Positions 51,947-64,000 of a stretch of 64,000 nt of DNA are shown in pieces. A program made the position numbers and the translations under genes. Numbering within the stretch: position 1 is the stretch's first letter; each line of letters starts with the position of its first letter. A model generated the notes under the pieces. That model saw only the letters and a program-made list of their open reading frames with translations, made no database searches and was not told the origin of the DNA. This stretch comes from Mariniflexile maritimum (lineage in GTDB: Bacteria; Bacteroidota; Bacteroidia; Flavobacteriales; Flavobacteriaceae), in the NCBI RefSeq assembly GCF_009746565.1, contig NZ_WRPN01000012.1:41343-105342 (forward strand). The letters are read 5' to 3'.

Positions 51947-52723
51947 ATGATGAAAAAACTACTTTTATCGGTCGTAATGACTGCAACATTCTCACTCGTT
52001 CAGGCGCAGTATGCGCTAAATTTTGAAGCGGCTCCAGTTACCAATGTCTATACCATTGGTAACAATGGTCCAGCGGCAACCCCGAAAATGATAGGTTCTT
52101 GGGAAGTAAACCCTGTGAAAGCGGGCATAAACACCAGCGATCATTGTGTGAAAGATTTAGAGGAAGCCAATGCCAAATCATGGGCTTATCCAATCCTAGA
52201 ATTCGGTACCGGTGGCATGAACATGAACGCAACGAATGGTAAATACCTAAAAGTTAAAATTCTATCTACCAACAAAACTGATTTCACAATGACTTTAAGC
52301 CCTCAAATTGCGGGTACGCTTACGCCCATAACCAAAACCTTTACAGGGGTAGCATTAAATACATGGTTTGAAACGGTATTCGATTTTATGGCTGCAGGAG
52401 ATGGTTATGTAGCCCGTTTGGATTTTTTCTTCGACAAAAATGCAGGTATTTATTATATAGATGATTTAGCGCAATCTACCACGGCCACTTTAAGTTCTAA
52501 AGATTTTAAGATTAAAAATGTTGCAGTATATCCTAATCCTGCAAATGATAACATTTCAATTTCGGGCGATAACGCTATCAAATCGGTATCTGTTTTTGAT
52601 ATCTTAGGAAAAGAAGTGTTGACTTTTAAGAAACATACCAATCTTAACATATCTGATCTTACTGCCGGTATTTATATTTTGAAAACAGACAAAGGAAGCG
52701 TTTCCAAGTTCATTAAAAAATAA
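51947..52723 (+). CDS. Small secreted T9SS protein, putative carbohydrate-binding domain
   Basis: 258 residues: signal peptide ending VQAQ, a beta-rich domain of about 155 residues (YALNFEAAPVTNVYTIGNN ... GIYYIDDL) that looks like a carbohydrate-binding jelly roll, and a T9SS C-terminal domain (VAVYPNPANDNISIS ... GIYILKT ... KFIKK). No catalytic residues recognised. It occupies the same kind of place in the second block as the T9SS protein at 24757 does in the first. Monocistronic, between two terminators. Function beyond secretion and probable glycan binding is unknown. Confidence 0.65.
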   Translation: MMKKLLLSVVMTATFSLVQAQYALNFEAAPVTNVYTIGNNGPAATPKMIGSWEVNPVKAGINTSDHCVKDLEEANAKSWAYPILEFGTGGMNMNATNGKYLKVKILSTNKTDFTMTLSPQIAGTLTPITKTFTGVALNTWFETVFDFMAAGDGYVARLDFFFDKNAGIYYIDDLAQSTTATLSSKDFKIKNVAVYPNPANDNISISGDNAIKSVSVFDILGKEVLTFKKHTNLNISDLTAGIYILKTDKGSVSKFIKK

Positions 52724-52777
52724 ATTAGAAACCATAAAAAAGTGTTTTCAGAACATGGAGCACATAAAATTCTTTTT

Positions 52778-52808
52778 AAGAGGCTGTTTTTTCAAACAGT
52801 CTCTTTTT
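52778..52808 (+). terminator. Rho-independent terminator after the small T9SS-protein gene
   Basis: AAGAGGCTGTTT pairs with AAACAGTCTCTT around a short TTTC loop, then TTT. It lies 55 bases past the stop. Confidence 0.8.
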
Positions 52809-52959
52809 GTTTACAAATCACATTGTAAAACTGTTTTTCAGCCATATTAAACATTTGATACAGTAGTTAAACCATAAGTGTTCTTTTTGAAACCTCAATT
52901 TTAAGAAAATCCAATCCGTGATAGTTATTTTTACAAATCAATATTTTAACATTATTTCC

Positions 52960-55900
52960 ATGAGATTTTTAAAGCTTTCAATTTCTTTCATTTTATTTAT
53001 GACAATCGGTATGGCAGTACAAGCACAATCCATAAACCCGCTTTCTGTTAGAAATGAAATGGCACGTGTTGCCAATTGGCAGATCGCGCATTTTAGGGAT
53101 GCCTATAGCGGCAGGGAAAAGCCCCACCATGTTGCCGATTGGACCAATGGCGCTTTGTATGTGGGGATGGTCAAATTTGTTGAAATGGCCAAAGATGACC
53201 GCTACTGGAGCTGGATGAAAACCATTGGCGAACAGCAAAACTGGCAGTTGCACTGGCGAAAATATATGGCAGACGACCATACCATTGGGCAAATGTATAT
53301 GGAACTGTTCCGGAAATATGGCGATTCTGCCATGATACAACCAACCCAGGAACGGTTCGATTTTATAATGGGCAATCCCAGCAAACAACCCATCACTTTA
53401 GATAAATACAAACATTTAGAACGCTGGACTTGGTGCGATGCCTTGTTTATGGCGCCTCCTATCTGGGCAAAACTATCCAACATTACGGGCGATAAAAAAT
53501 ATTCCGATTGGATGATGAAAGAATATGGGGCTTCAAAACAACATCTTTTTGATGAAGAAGAAGGTTTGTTTTTTCGTGATAATAGTTTTATCACCATGCG
53601 CGACCATGGCAAAAAAGTATTTTGGTCGCGTGGAAACGGCTGGGTATTTGGTGGCTTAACGCTACTCATGGATGAATACGAGCCCGGTTCAAAAGAATAC
53701 GAATATTTCAAGGATATTTATTTGAAAATGGCTAAAAAACTGATAGCCATCCAAACACTTGAGGGGCATTGGGCCATGAGCCTTTTAAATCAAGATATAT
53801 ACAAAACCCCGGAAACGAGCGGTACCGCTTTTTTTACTTTCGGGTTGGCTTGGGGTGTTAATAACGGGTTGTTGGATGCAGCTACCTATCGCCCCCATAT
53901 AGAAAAAGCCTGGAATTGTTTAACGGGTCATATCAACAAAGACGGGATGTTGGGCTATGTACAGCCCATTGGGGCAGGCCCCGATAAATCTTTTGAAGAT
54001 GAAACGGAAGTTTATGGAACCGGTGCTTTTTTGGCAGCAGGATCGGAAGTTTATAAAATGGTGGGCGGACAACCTATTTTTCAATTGTCAAAACCCGATT
54101 ATGAAAAAAGCCCGAAAACAGGCATGACCCGCAAGCATTGGGAAGATGCGGCGTTGTATATGCTGAAAGGTGCTTTTAGTTATGTGAATTCCAACGACGA
54201 CCCCTTGAAATTTCCAAAAATAGGAACGGTGGCCTACCCACGTTGGGAAGCTCAAAATCCTGTTGAAAAGCTGGAAGGCTTGTGCCGAACCTTATTTGTT
54301 GCTTCCCCGTTGCTGAAAGAAAACCCGGATTTGGAAATCGATGGTATAAAAATAGCCGAGTATTACCGTCAAAATATTTTAAACCTAATTGACCCTGAGC
54401 ATCCATCCTTTATAAAAGACAAAGAGGGAACATGGCCCGGACAAACCTTGGTGGAGTTTGGGGCTTTGTCCATGTCCATGTTCATCATTCCAGAAGTGTT
54501 ATGGGAGCCTTTAACCCAAGAACAAAAAGATATCCTGGCAAAAAAAATGATAAGCTATGCCGATGGCCCCACGGTACCGTCCAATTGGAAATTCTTCAAC
54601 ATATTTATATTGAGCTTTTTTAAAGATCAGGGCTACCCTGTTAATGAAACTTTGTTGGTAGAATACTTAAACAAATCGTTGGAGCATTATCGTGGCGATG
54701 GGTGGTATAATGACAACCCTGCCTACGATTATTACAGCATGTGGGCATTTCAAATGTATGGGCCGGTTTGGTCACAGGTTTTTGGAAACAAATATTATCC
54801 AGACATTGCAGAAAAATTCAAGGAAAACTTTTTGCCCATGGCAGAAAACTACCCGTATATGTTTAGCGAAGATGGTAAAATGATTGAATGGGGCAGAAGC
54901 ATCAGCTACCGTTTTGCCTCCGTGAGCCCATTTCCATTGTTGGCATTTTATGAAGACGATTTAAAAAATGCCAATTGGGGCGGCTATAGACGAACAGCAT
55001 CGGGCGTGTTGTTGCAATTTTTACAACATCCAGAATTTATGAAAGACAGCATCCCAACGCTGGGCTTTTATGGCGTATTCGACCCTGCAACCCAACCTTA
55101 CAGTTGCCGGGGCAGTGTGTTTTGGATGGCAAAATCATTTTTGAGTTTATTGTCGCCGGAGGATAGTAAATTTTGGACTGAAAAAGAAAATAATGGTGTT
55201 TGGGAAAATGAATTAAAGAACACCACCACTACAAACCGTTTTTATAAAGGTGCTGAAATACTGGTTACCAACTATAAAAACATTGGGGCTTCAGAAATCA
55301 GGGCGTGGTGCAACGTACCCAGAAAAGATATTAAAGAGGCTTTCCGCTCCAGCGAAAATTATAATAAACTCTCCTACAATTCGGCGTTTCCATGGCAAGC
55401 CGATGATACGGCGGGTACGGCTTCCATGAATTATGTGTTTAAAACAAACCAAGAAGACTATCCCTATGAATCGGGGCATTTGTATGAATTTAATAAGTTT
55501 GAAGAGGGCGTATATTACCGGAAATTATCATCAGAATATTTAGAAGGCGTTGCGGTTCAATTAGCAGATATGCCTATTGAAAACGGTATTTTAAGGATTG
55601 ATAAAATAGAATCGGATAAAAAAGTGTCGTTCAGTTTGGGGCATTATGCCTTACCCCATATTAATGGATTTATTAAAAAATCGGTCAGAAAAGTAAATGG
55701 GAAAGACGTTCATATTATTGATAATGGCGCTTACCAATTGGCAACGGTGCCCGTTTTAGGTTGGGAAGCTATCAAAACCATCACGTCCACAGGAATCCAC
55801 CCAGAAACCAGTGAAAGTACCGTCACTAATGTTTCTGAAACCTTTTTGCCTTCTGATAAAAACAAGATGTATATAACGGCTTTATTGTGGAAAAAATCAG

Positions 55901-56010
55901 GAGAAGATTTTACAGATGAGGAATTACAGGTGGTAAAGAAAGTGAAAGTAAAAAGGGATGAAATTATCGTTACAAATTCTAATAATACGAACAAGATAAT
56001 TTCATACTAA
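52960..56010 (+). CDS. GH105-like unsaturated glycuronidase fused to DUF2264 domain
   Basis: 1016 residues from the ATG used here. Signal peptide (ends VQAQ). Residues about 30-365 form an alpha/alpha-barrel of the GH105/GH88 type, with HVADWTNGALYVGM and the WTWCDALFMAPP motif holding a candidate catalytic Asp; such enzymes hydrate and split 4,5-unsaturated uronic acids made by polysaccharide lyases. Residues about 385-1015 are a DUF2264-type domain (KHWEDAALYML ... YRFASVSPFPLLAF). I recall DUF2264 as linked to a glucuronidase family (GH154), but hold this loosely. The fusion implies sequential removal of uronate residues. The GTG at 52918 in the same frame is rejected because a -7-like box (TATTTTTA, 52926-52933) lies downstream of it. 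Confidence 0.78.
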   Translation: MRFLKLSISFILFMTIGMAVQAQSINPLSVRNEMARVANWQIAHFRDAYSGREKPHHVADWTNGALYVGMVKFVEMAKDDRYWSWMKTIGEQQNWQLHWRKYMADDHTIGQMYMELFRKYGDSAMIQPTQERFDFIMGNPSKQPITLDKYKHLERWTWCDALFMAPPIWAKLSNITGDKKYSDWMMKEYGASKQHLFDEEEGLFFRDNSFITMRDHGKKVFWSRGNGWVFGGLTLLMDEYEPGSKEYEYFKDIYLKMAKKLIAIQTLEGHWAMSLLNQDIYKTPETSGTAFFTFGLAWGVNNGLLDAATYRPHIEKAWNCLTGHINKDGMLGYVQPIGAGPDKSFEDETEVYGTGAFLAAGSEVYKMVGGQPIFQLSKPDYEKSPKTGMTRKHWEDAALYMLKGAFSYVNSNDDPLKFPKIGTVAYPRWEAQNPVEKLEGLCRTLFVASPLLKENPDLEIDGIKIAEYYRQNILNLIDPEHPSFIKDKEGTWPGQTLVEFGALSMSMFIIPEVLWEPLTQEQKDILAKKMISYADGPTVPSNWKFFNIFILSFFKDQGYPVNETLLVEYLNKSLEHYRGDGWYNDNPAYDYYSMWAFQMYGPVWSQVFGNKYYPDIAEKFKENFLPMAENYPYMFSEDGKMIEWGRSISYRFASVSPFPLLAFYEDDLKNANWGGYRRTASGVLLQFLQHPEFMKDSIPTLGFYGVFDPATQPYSCRGSVFWMAKSFLSLLSPEDSKFWTEKENNGVWENELKNTTTTNRFYKGAEILVTNYKNIGASEIRAWCNVPRKDIKEAFRSSENYNKLSYNSAFPWQADDTAGTASMNYVFKTNQEDYPYESGHLYEFNKFEEGVYYRKLSSEYLEGVAVQLADMPIENGILRIDKIESDKKVSFSLGHYALPHINGFIKKSVRKVNGKDVHIIDNGAYQLATVPVLGWEAIKTITSTGIHPETSESTVTNVSETFLPSDKNKMYITALLWKKSGEDFTDEELQVVKKVKVKRDEIIVTNSNNTNKIISY

Positions 56011-56046
56011 AATCAAATAAAAATTAACCTTGAAACCCTGTCAAAC

Positions 56047-57627
56047 ATGTTAAACACAAAGCAAATTTTATCCGTAGCATTCATCGTGATATTGTGTTCT
56101 GCTTGTAATTCAAAGAAAAAAGAAAAACAAGAAGCACCAATTTCTTCTGAAAATTCCATGACTTATGAACCCAATTGGGAATCGCTAAAAAAACATGAAA
56201 CCCCAGCATGGTTTTTGGATGCTAAGTTCGGAATTTATTGCCACTGGGGCCCCTATTCCGTGCCTGAATACGAAAACGAATGGTATGCCCATTGGATGTA
56301 TGTCAACAAAGACAATCCTGAAGCTAAAGACGGCAAAGCCAGTAAATTTTATGAGCATCATGTAAAAACTTATGGGCCTTTGGACAAGTTCGGTTATAAA
56401 GATTTTATTCCCATGTTTACCGCTGAAAAGTTTGATGCTGCCGAGTGGGCTGAGCTCTTTAAAAATGCAGGCGCAAAATTTGCGGGACCCGTATCTGAAC
56501 ATGCCGATGGTTTTGCCATGTGGGATAGCGATTTAACAACCTGGGACGCCAAAGACAGAGGGCCTAAGCGCGATATCATGGGGGAACTTTCCAAGGAAAT
56601 CAAAAAGCGCGACATGAAATTTATTGCCACCTTTCACAGGCATTGGTTGCTGGGATGGTATCCCACTTGGGATGAAACCACAGACGCTTCAAATCCAGAA
56701 TTTGCTGGGTTGTATGGGCCGAAAATGAAAAAAGGCGATTTTCAATACCCACCAAACCCACATGACATCGATGCTGGTATTGAAAAATATTATCCTTTGG
56801 CTGATGAGGCATTCAATAAAGAATGGTTGGCCAGATTAAAAGAAATTGTTGATAAATACAACCCAGATTTGGTGTGGTTTGATAACAAAATGGATGTGAT
56901 AGGGGAGCAGTACAGAAAAGAATTTTTAAGCTATTATTACAATCATGGCGCTAAAAACAATCAGGATGTTGTTGCCACCTATAAGTTTTACGACTTCGCC
57001 AAAGGAAGTGCCGTTTTGGATTTGGAACGCTCCAGAATGAGTGAAAAACAAGATTTCCCATGGTTGACGGATGATTCCATCGATTGGAAATCGTGGTCGC
57101 ATATCAGCAATCCCAATTATAAATCTGCCAATAGGCTCATTGATTTTTTAGTGGATGTGGTCAGTAAAAGCGGCGCGGTTTTATTGAATATTACCCCAAA
57201 GGCAAATGGCGAAATCCCTGAACCCGTTAAAGAACGCTTGTTGGAAATGGGCGATTGGTTAAAAATAAATGGAGAAGCCATTTACGGCACGCGGCCCTTT
57301 AAAATTTATGGCGAAGGCAAAGCGCAGGTTGTGGAAGGGCATTTAAGCGAAAACAAAAACCCGGACAATACGTCGGATGATATTCGTTTTACAACCAAAG
57401 GAGATATATTATACGCCACTGTTTTAGATTGGCCAAAATCTAATGAAACGATTATTTCAACTTTAAAGCAAGGCAATGCACATTACACCAAAACCATAAA
57501 AACCATTGAATTATTGGGTAATCCCGGAACTTTAAAATTTGATGTTAAAGCAGATGGCCTGCACATTTATTTACCGCCGCACCCGGTTGGAAAACATGCT
57601 TTTGTGTTTAGGATTATATCAGATTAA
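56047..57627 (+). CDS. GH29 alpha-L-fucosidase-like lipoprotein
   Basis: 526 residues with lipobox LCSAC (Cys20). The TIM barrel has the GH29 hallmarks WFLDAKFGIYCHWGPYSVPEYENEWY, the EHADGFAMWDS segment, and nucleophile Asp279 in DLVWFDNKMD, then a C-terminal beta-sandwich. It removes alpha-L-fucose or, given that L-galactose differs from fucose only at C6, possibly alpha-L-galactose in a red-algal context. Follows the GH105-DUF2264 gene by 36 bases, so likely co-transcribed. Family certain; sugar specificity open. Confidence 0.92.
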   Translation: MLNTKQILSVAFIVILCSACNSKKKEKQEAPISSENSMTYEPNWESLKKHETPAWFLDAKFGIYCHWGPYSVPEYENEWYAHWMYVNKDNPEAKDGKASKFYEHHVKTYGPLDKFGYKDFIPMFTAEKFDAAEWAELFKNAGAKFAGPVSEHADGFAMWDSDLTTWDAKDRGPKRDIMGELSKEIKKRDMKFIATFHRHWLLGWYPTWDETTDASNPEFAGLYGPKMKKGDFQYPPNPHDIDAGIEKYYPLADEAFNKEWLARLKEIVDKYNPDLVWFDNKMDVIGEQYRKEFLSYYYNHGAKNNQDVVATYKFYDFAKGSAVLDLERSRMSEKQDFPWLTDDSIDWKSWSHISNPNYKSANRLIDFLVDVVSKSGAVLLNITPKANGEIPEPVKERLLEMGDWLKINGEAIYGTRPFKIYGEGKAQVVEGHLSENKNPDNTSDDIRFTTKGDILYATVLDWPKSNETIISTLKQGNAHYTKTIKTIELLGNPGTLKFDVKADGLHIYLPPHPVGKHAFVFRIISD

Positions 57628-57771
57628 ACAATTGATGATTCGCTAGCTGTTTATATTTAAAAAGTTTTCACAATGCGTGTATTTATAGCTAACTAATCAT
57701 TTGTTCCCCAATGAAAAACATATGTTGCACCATTAAAACCTTATGGACAGTAAACTAAATAATTAAGGTCT

Positions 57772-57779
57772 TACTTTTG
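57772..57779 (+). promoter_or_regulatory. -7 box (TACTTTTG) of the large beta-helix gene
   Basis: Perfect TAnnTTTG match ending 24 bases before the ATG. No TTG at the usual -33 distance. Confidence 0.42.
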
Positions 57780-57803
57780 TGTTAAAACCTAAAAACTGTT
57801 GAT

Positions 57804-59954
57804 ATGATTAGAATGATACACTATTTATGCATTATTATTCCATTAAATGCTGCACTGTTTGCCCAAAACGTCTATGTGGCAACCAACGGGAATGATACCA
57901 ATAACGGTACCATCGGCAGTCCTTTTAAAACCTTTTCTAAAGCCATATCTACTATGTCGGCAGGCGATGTTTGTATTATCAGGGGCGGTATTTATGAGGA
58001 AGAGCTGTTGGTAAACAAAAGCGGAACGGCCGGTAATTACTTAACTTTTAAGGCCGCAACGGGCGAAGTTGTGGAAATCAGGGCCACTTCCCAAATAAAC
58101 GGGTGGCAATTGCACAGCGGCACTATTTATAAAGCAAATGTTACAATGGGTATTGAAAGTAGATTACGTGCCGTTTATCATAACGACGAATATATGGATT
58201 TGGCAAGATGGCCCAATAACACCGATAACAACCGTTGGACATTAAACACCATACCTGTTACCGGTGGCGATGGTACGCATTTTCTAACCAGTGGGATCCC
58301 AAATATAGACTGGACTGGTGGCTGGGTATATTATCTAGGGGCCCATTCTGGAGCAAGCTGGACAAGAACCATTACCAGTAGCACCACGTCGAGAATTGAC
58401 CATACGGGAGTAAATGCCAACAGTTGGCCTTTTAACCCACACAATCCTGGTGTGTGGCGAGATTATCCAGGTAACAACAGAGGGCAACTTTATTTATCCA
58501 ATAAATTGGAAGCGTTGGATTATGCCAGGGAATGGTATTATGACAGTGCTACCCAAACGCTTTATTTTCAACCTGCCAATGGCATGATGCCTATAGATGG
58601 TGAAGTAGCATTTGCAACCAGAAGATATGCCTCGGAACTAAACGGAAACTACATAGAAGTAGAAGGCATTAATTTTTTTGGGGGTAGCGTATTGGTTAAA
58701 GGCACCAATAATATTTTCCTAAATAACAAAATTACACATGGTAATGAAGGATCCGATGATTTAAGCAACACTTCAGCTAGTTTAGGAAACGCAGCACTGG
58801 AAGTTAGGGGCGGAAACACATGGGTTAAAGGCTGTACCATAAACCATAGTGCCGCAAATGGCATCACCGTAGAAAATTGGTCTGGAGCACATAACTCGAC
58901 CATAGAAGGAAATTACATTAGCAACATCGATTATATAGGAATACATGCTACGCCTATACGCTCCATGGCAAACAACATAAAAATATTGAAAAACACGATT
59001 GTAAATGCAGGTAGGGATGGTTTGTATGCCATAGGAAGTGATTGTGAAATAGCCTATAATGATGTATCTTTTTCAGAATTGATAAATAGTGATTCTGGGG
59101 TATTCTATACGGTGGGAAACGCGTCTTTAAAGAACAATGAAATACACCACAATTGGTTTCATGATGCCACGGCACCAGCCTATTCGCATGAAGCTAACGG
59201 CCCGGGTAAGGCGGCAGGTATTTATTTAGACAATAATAGTAAAGGATACACGGTTCATCATAACGTGGTTTGGAATGTGTCTTGGAGCGGGATTCAAGTA
59301 AACTGGAACAATACCAATTTGGATTTTTTCCACAACACGATTTGGAATGCCGAACGTGCCATGGATTCTTGGGTAAATGGGTATGCGCAACAAAACAACA
59401 AATTATACAACAATTTTGCCAATACCGGAAGTTGGTTTACAGGTAATGGCACTGCGGAATTCGACATTCAAAATAGTTTAATAGCAGCGGTATCTCCTTT
59501 TGAAGATGCCAATAACCAAAATTTTATGCCAAAGCCTGGTAGTGCCGTAATAGACCAGGGAAGAGTCATCTCTGGCTTTGTGAAACCTTACAAAGGAAGT
59601 GCGCCCGATATTGGCGCTTATGAAAGAGGAGGTACTATGTGGACTGCTGGGGTAAATGCCATTGAAGATTCTGGAGAACCCCTAAGCGTTTCAGAATTTG
59701 GCACCAAAACAGGTTTAAATATGTATCCAAATCCAGCAACCAATTTTTTGAAGATTGGATTCACCGATAACCAAAGTTTCAACGGAGCCTCGATAGCTAT
59801 CTATTCCCTGGTTGGAAACTTGGTAAAATCCATGACCGTTGATGGCATCAAAGGAAACACAAGCATCCCCGTACAGGATTTATCAAAAGGCATTTATTTG
59901 TTAAAAGTCACATCGCAACAAGGCGTTTTTACAGGAAAATTTATAAAAAAGTAA
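57804..59954 (+). CDS. Large secreted beta-helix protein with T9SS tail
   Basis: 716 residues: signal peptide (ends LFAQ), a right-handed parallel beta-helix starting with YVATNGNDTNNGTIGSPFKTFSKAI, with an inserted beta domain around residues 100-270 (LARWPNN, LYLSNKLEALDYAREWYYD), then regular rungs (NIKILKNTIVNAGRDGLYAIG, YTVHHNVVWNVSWSGIQVNWNN) and a T9SS domain (NMYPNPATNFLKIGF ... GIYLLKV ... GKFIKK). This design occurs in polysaccharide lyases and in some beta-helix glycosidases; the catalytic residues are not identifiable by eye. As the only lyase candidate in a block with a GH105-type enzyme, a lyase that makes unsaturated uronates is the attractive hypothesis. Confidence 0.72.
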   Translation: MIRMIHYLCIIIPLNAALFAQNVYVATNGNDTNNGTIGSPFKTFSKAISTMSAGDVCIIRGGIYEEELLVNKSGTAGNYLTFKAATGEVVEIRATSQINGWQLHSGTIYKANVTMGIESRLRAVYHNDEYMDLARWPNNTDNNRWTLNTIPVTGGDGTHFLTSGIPNIDWTGGWVYYLGAHSGASWTRTITSSTTSRIDHTGVNANSWPFNPHNPGVWRDYPGNNRGQLYLSNKLEALDYAREWYYDSATQTLYFQPANGMMPIDGEVAFATRRYASELNGNYIEVEGINFFGGSVLVKGTNNIFLNNKITHGNEGSDDLSNTSASLGNAALEVRGGNTWVKGCTINHSAANGITVENWSGAHNSTIEGNYISNIDYIGIHATPIRSMANNIKILKNTIVNAGRDGLYAIGSDCEIAYNDVSFSELINSDSGVFYTVGNASLKNNEIHHNWFHDATAPAYSHEANGPGKAAGIYLDNNSKGYTVHHNVVWNVSWSGIQVNWNNTNLDFFHNTIWNAERAMDSWVNGYAQQNNKLYNNFANTGSWFTGNGTAEFDIQNSLIAAVSPFEDANNQNFMPKPGSAVIDQGRVISGFVKPYKGSAPDIGAYERGGTMWTAGVNAIEDSGEPLSVSEFGTKTGLNMYPNPATNFLKIGFTDNQSFNGASIAIYSLVGNLVKSMTVDGIKGNTSIPVQDLSKGIYLLKVTSQQGVFTGKFIKK

Positions 59955-60088
59955 ACAATTTCGATTTCAAAGCTCTAAATAGACATCAAATTTATTACAG
60001 ATGATGGGCAATAATTAGGTAATAAAATCCGGAATTCATAAGGCCTTGCCCTAAATTAGAGCAAGGTCTCTATATTCAACATAAATAG

Positions 60089-63325
<3,237 letters not shown>

Positions 63326-64000
63326 GTATATGGTTACTTTATTAAATCATTTTTACATATAACATTGCCATAAATATTTAGGGACTATAACATAAACTTA
63401 CTCACTTTAAGGTTTAGTGTCAACTAAAGAAGCCAAACTATTAAAAAGAATCAACGCAGTCATCGCGATAATGAGGGATGTTGAAAAGACCCAAACCTAA
63501 AAAACGGAAAGAAAATACCATTTCAGACGAGAAAAAGTGCGTATAGTTAAATTATTTAAAACTCGTCGTAAATTAGTTTAAAATTATCATCCGATCAATC
63601 CGTGTCAGGGCTTTGTCCATTATTTCCAATTTGGATTCTCGCTTATTTTGAAAAAAACAATTTATGACCATAGAGTAACTTGGTGTGATTTATTATGAAA
63701 TTAAATGACTAAAACGACATGATTTTTGAGTAGAAGTCGAACTATAAACAATTAAAATGGCGATAAATACTTATTAGGAAAAATTGAAAGCGCGGATGAA
63801 TAAAAATAGCTAATAATTTTCAGATTTTCGGTTCGGAACCATTGGAAACAAAATTTTACAGTAAGAAATTAATTAAATAACCCGTTGTGCATTTTAAATA
63901 ATGCTAATTTTAATATTATTAATGTTTCTGTCAAATATAAACTTATTGATATACTGGATAGTTGTTAAAGCAGTTATCTTAGATATTATTCTGGTTTTAA
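63326..64000. other. Gene-free AT-rich right end
   Basis: 675 bases with no frame I can support as a gene on either strand, no clear hairpin terminator and no repeated operator. A short plus-strand stretch near 63420-63510 (reading STKEAKLLKRINAVIAIM) might be a fragment of something larger, but it has no start context and stops quickly. Confidence 0.6.

Noticed and set aside
52918..52959. GTG at 52918 as start of the GH105-DUF2264 gene
   Set aside because: It adds 14 residues in front of a normal signal peptide and lies upstream of a -7-like box that fits the ATG at 52960.
60042..60068. Hairpin CCTTGC...GCAAGG before the LacZ-type gene as a terminator
   Set aside because: The stem is only six pairs and no T tract follows; too weak to call.

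Overview
This window looks like part of a marine flavobacterial (Bacteroidota) genome. It is AT-rich, carries two SusC/SusD outer-membrane uptake pairs, has type IX secretion (T9SS) C-terminal sorting domains of the YPNP type, and has promoters with TAnnTTTG-like -7 boxes. The gene content is a red-algal galactan (porphyran/agar) utilisation locus with an unusual O-demethylation section in the middle, followed by a second, differently equipped glycan-utilisation block. No rRNA, tRNA, CRISPR array, insertion sequence or phage gene was recognised.

Layout. (1) 1-10575, minus strand: one tight operon reading GH2 beta-galactosidase-like lipoprotein, Zn-dependent MDR dehydrogenase, KduD-like SDR, mannosidase-like GH2, AldA-like aldehyde dehydrogenase, sulfatase lipoprotein, and a GH3 enzyme cut by the window edge. 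The three oxidoreductases fit conversion of 3,6-anhydro-L-galactose toward 2-keto-3-deoxygluconate, but the cycloisomerase is not in the window. (2) 10914-19205: a membrane-anchored TPR/LuxR-type regulator, then SusC, SusD and a PKD-like surface lipoprotein. (3) 19491-33570: a beta-helix protein, GH117-CBM6 (T9SS), GH16 porphyranase/agarase-like lipoprotein, a T9SS protein of unknown role, GH86 (T9SS), two sulfatases, and a DUF5060/DUF4038-type hydrolase.

(4) 33685-39385: an AraC regulator divergent from five overlapping genes: UroD-type methyltransferase, corrinoid protein, second UroD-type methyltransferase fused to a thioredoxin-like domain, CobW-like GTPase, and a stand-alone MetH-type activation domain. 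I read this as a corrinoid-dependent methyltransferase system. (5) 39782-44570: a class III-like Zn alcohol dehydrogenase, a FrmB-like esterase, cytochrome P450, [2Fe-2S] ferredoxin and ferredoxin reductase. This matches the known oxidative demethylation of 6-O-methyl-D-galactose with formaldehyde disposal. The window therefore carries two neighbouring demethylation chemistries, one known (P450) and one apparently undescribed for this setting (corrinoid).

(6) 45027-63325: a second SusC/SusD/PKD-lipoprotein set, a small T9SS protein, a GH105-DUF2264 fusion, a GH29 lipoprotein, a large beta-helix T9SS protein and a LacZ-type GH2. This block has no sulfatase and probably handles a uronate- and fucose- or L-galactose-containing glycan. 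The last 675 bases hold no gene I can support.

The clearest regulatory signal is a 19-bp operator, an 11-bp-spaced direct repeat ending in AGT in each half. It lies in front of the GH2 operon, the first susC, the GH16 gene, the T9SS gene and the GH86 gene. At four of these promoters it sits at exactly the same distance from a -7 box, and at two it is doubled with an identical 41-bp offset. It is the likely target of the TPR/LuxR regulator encoded between two of these promoters.
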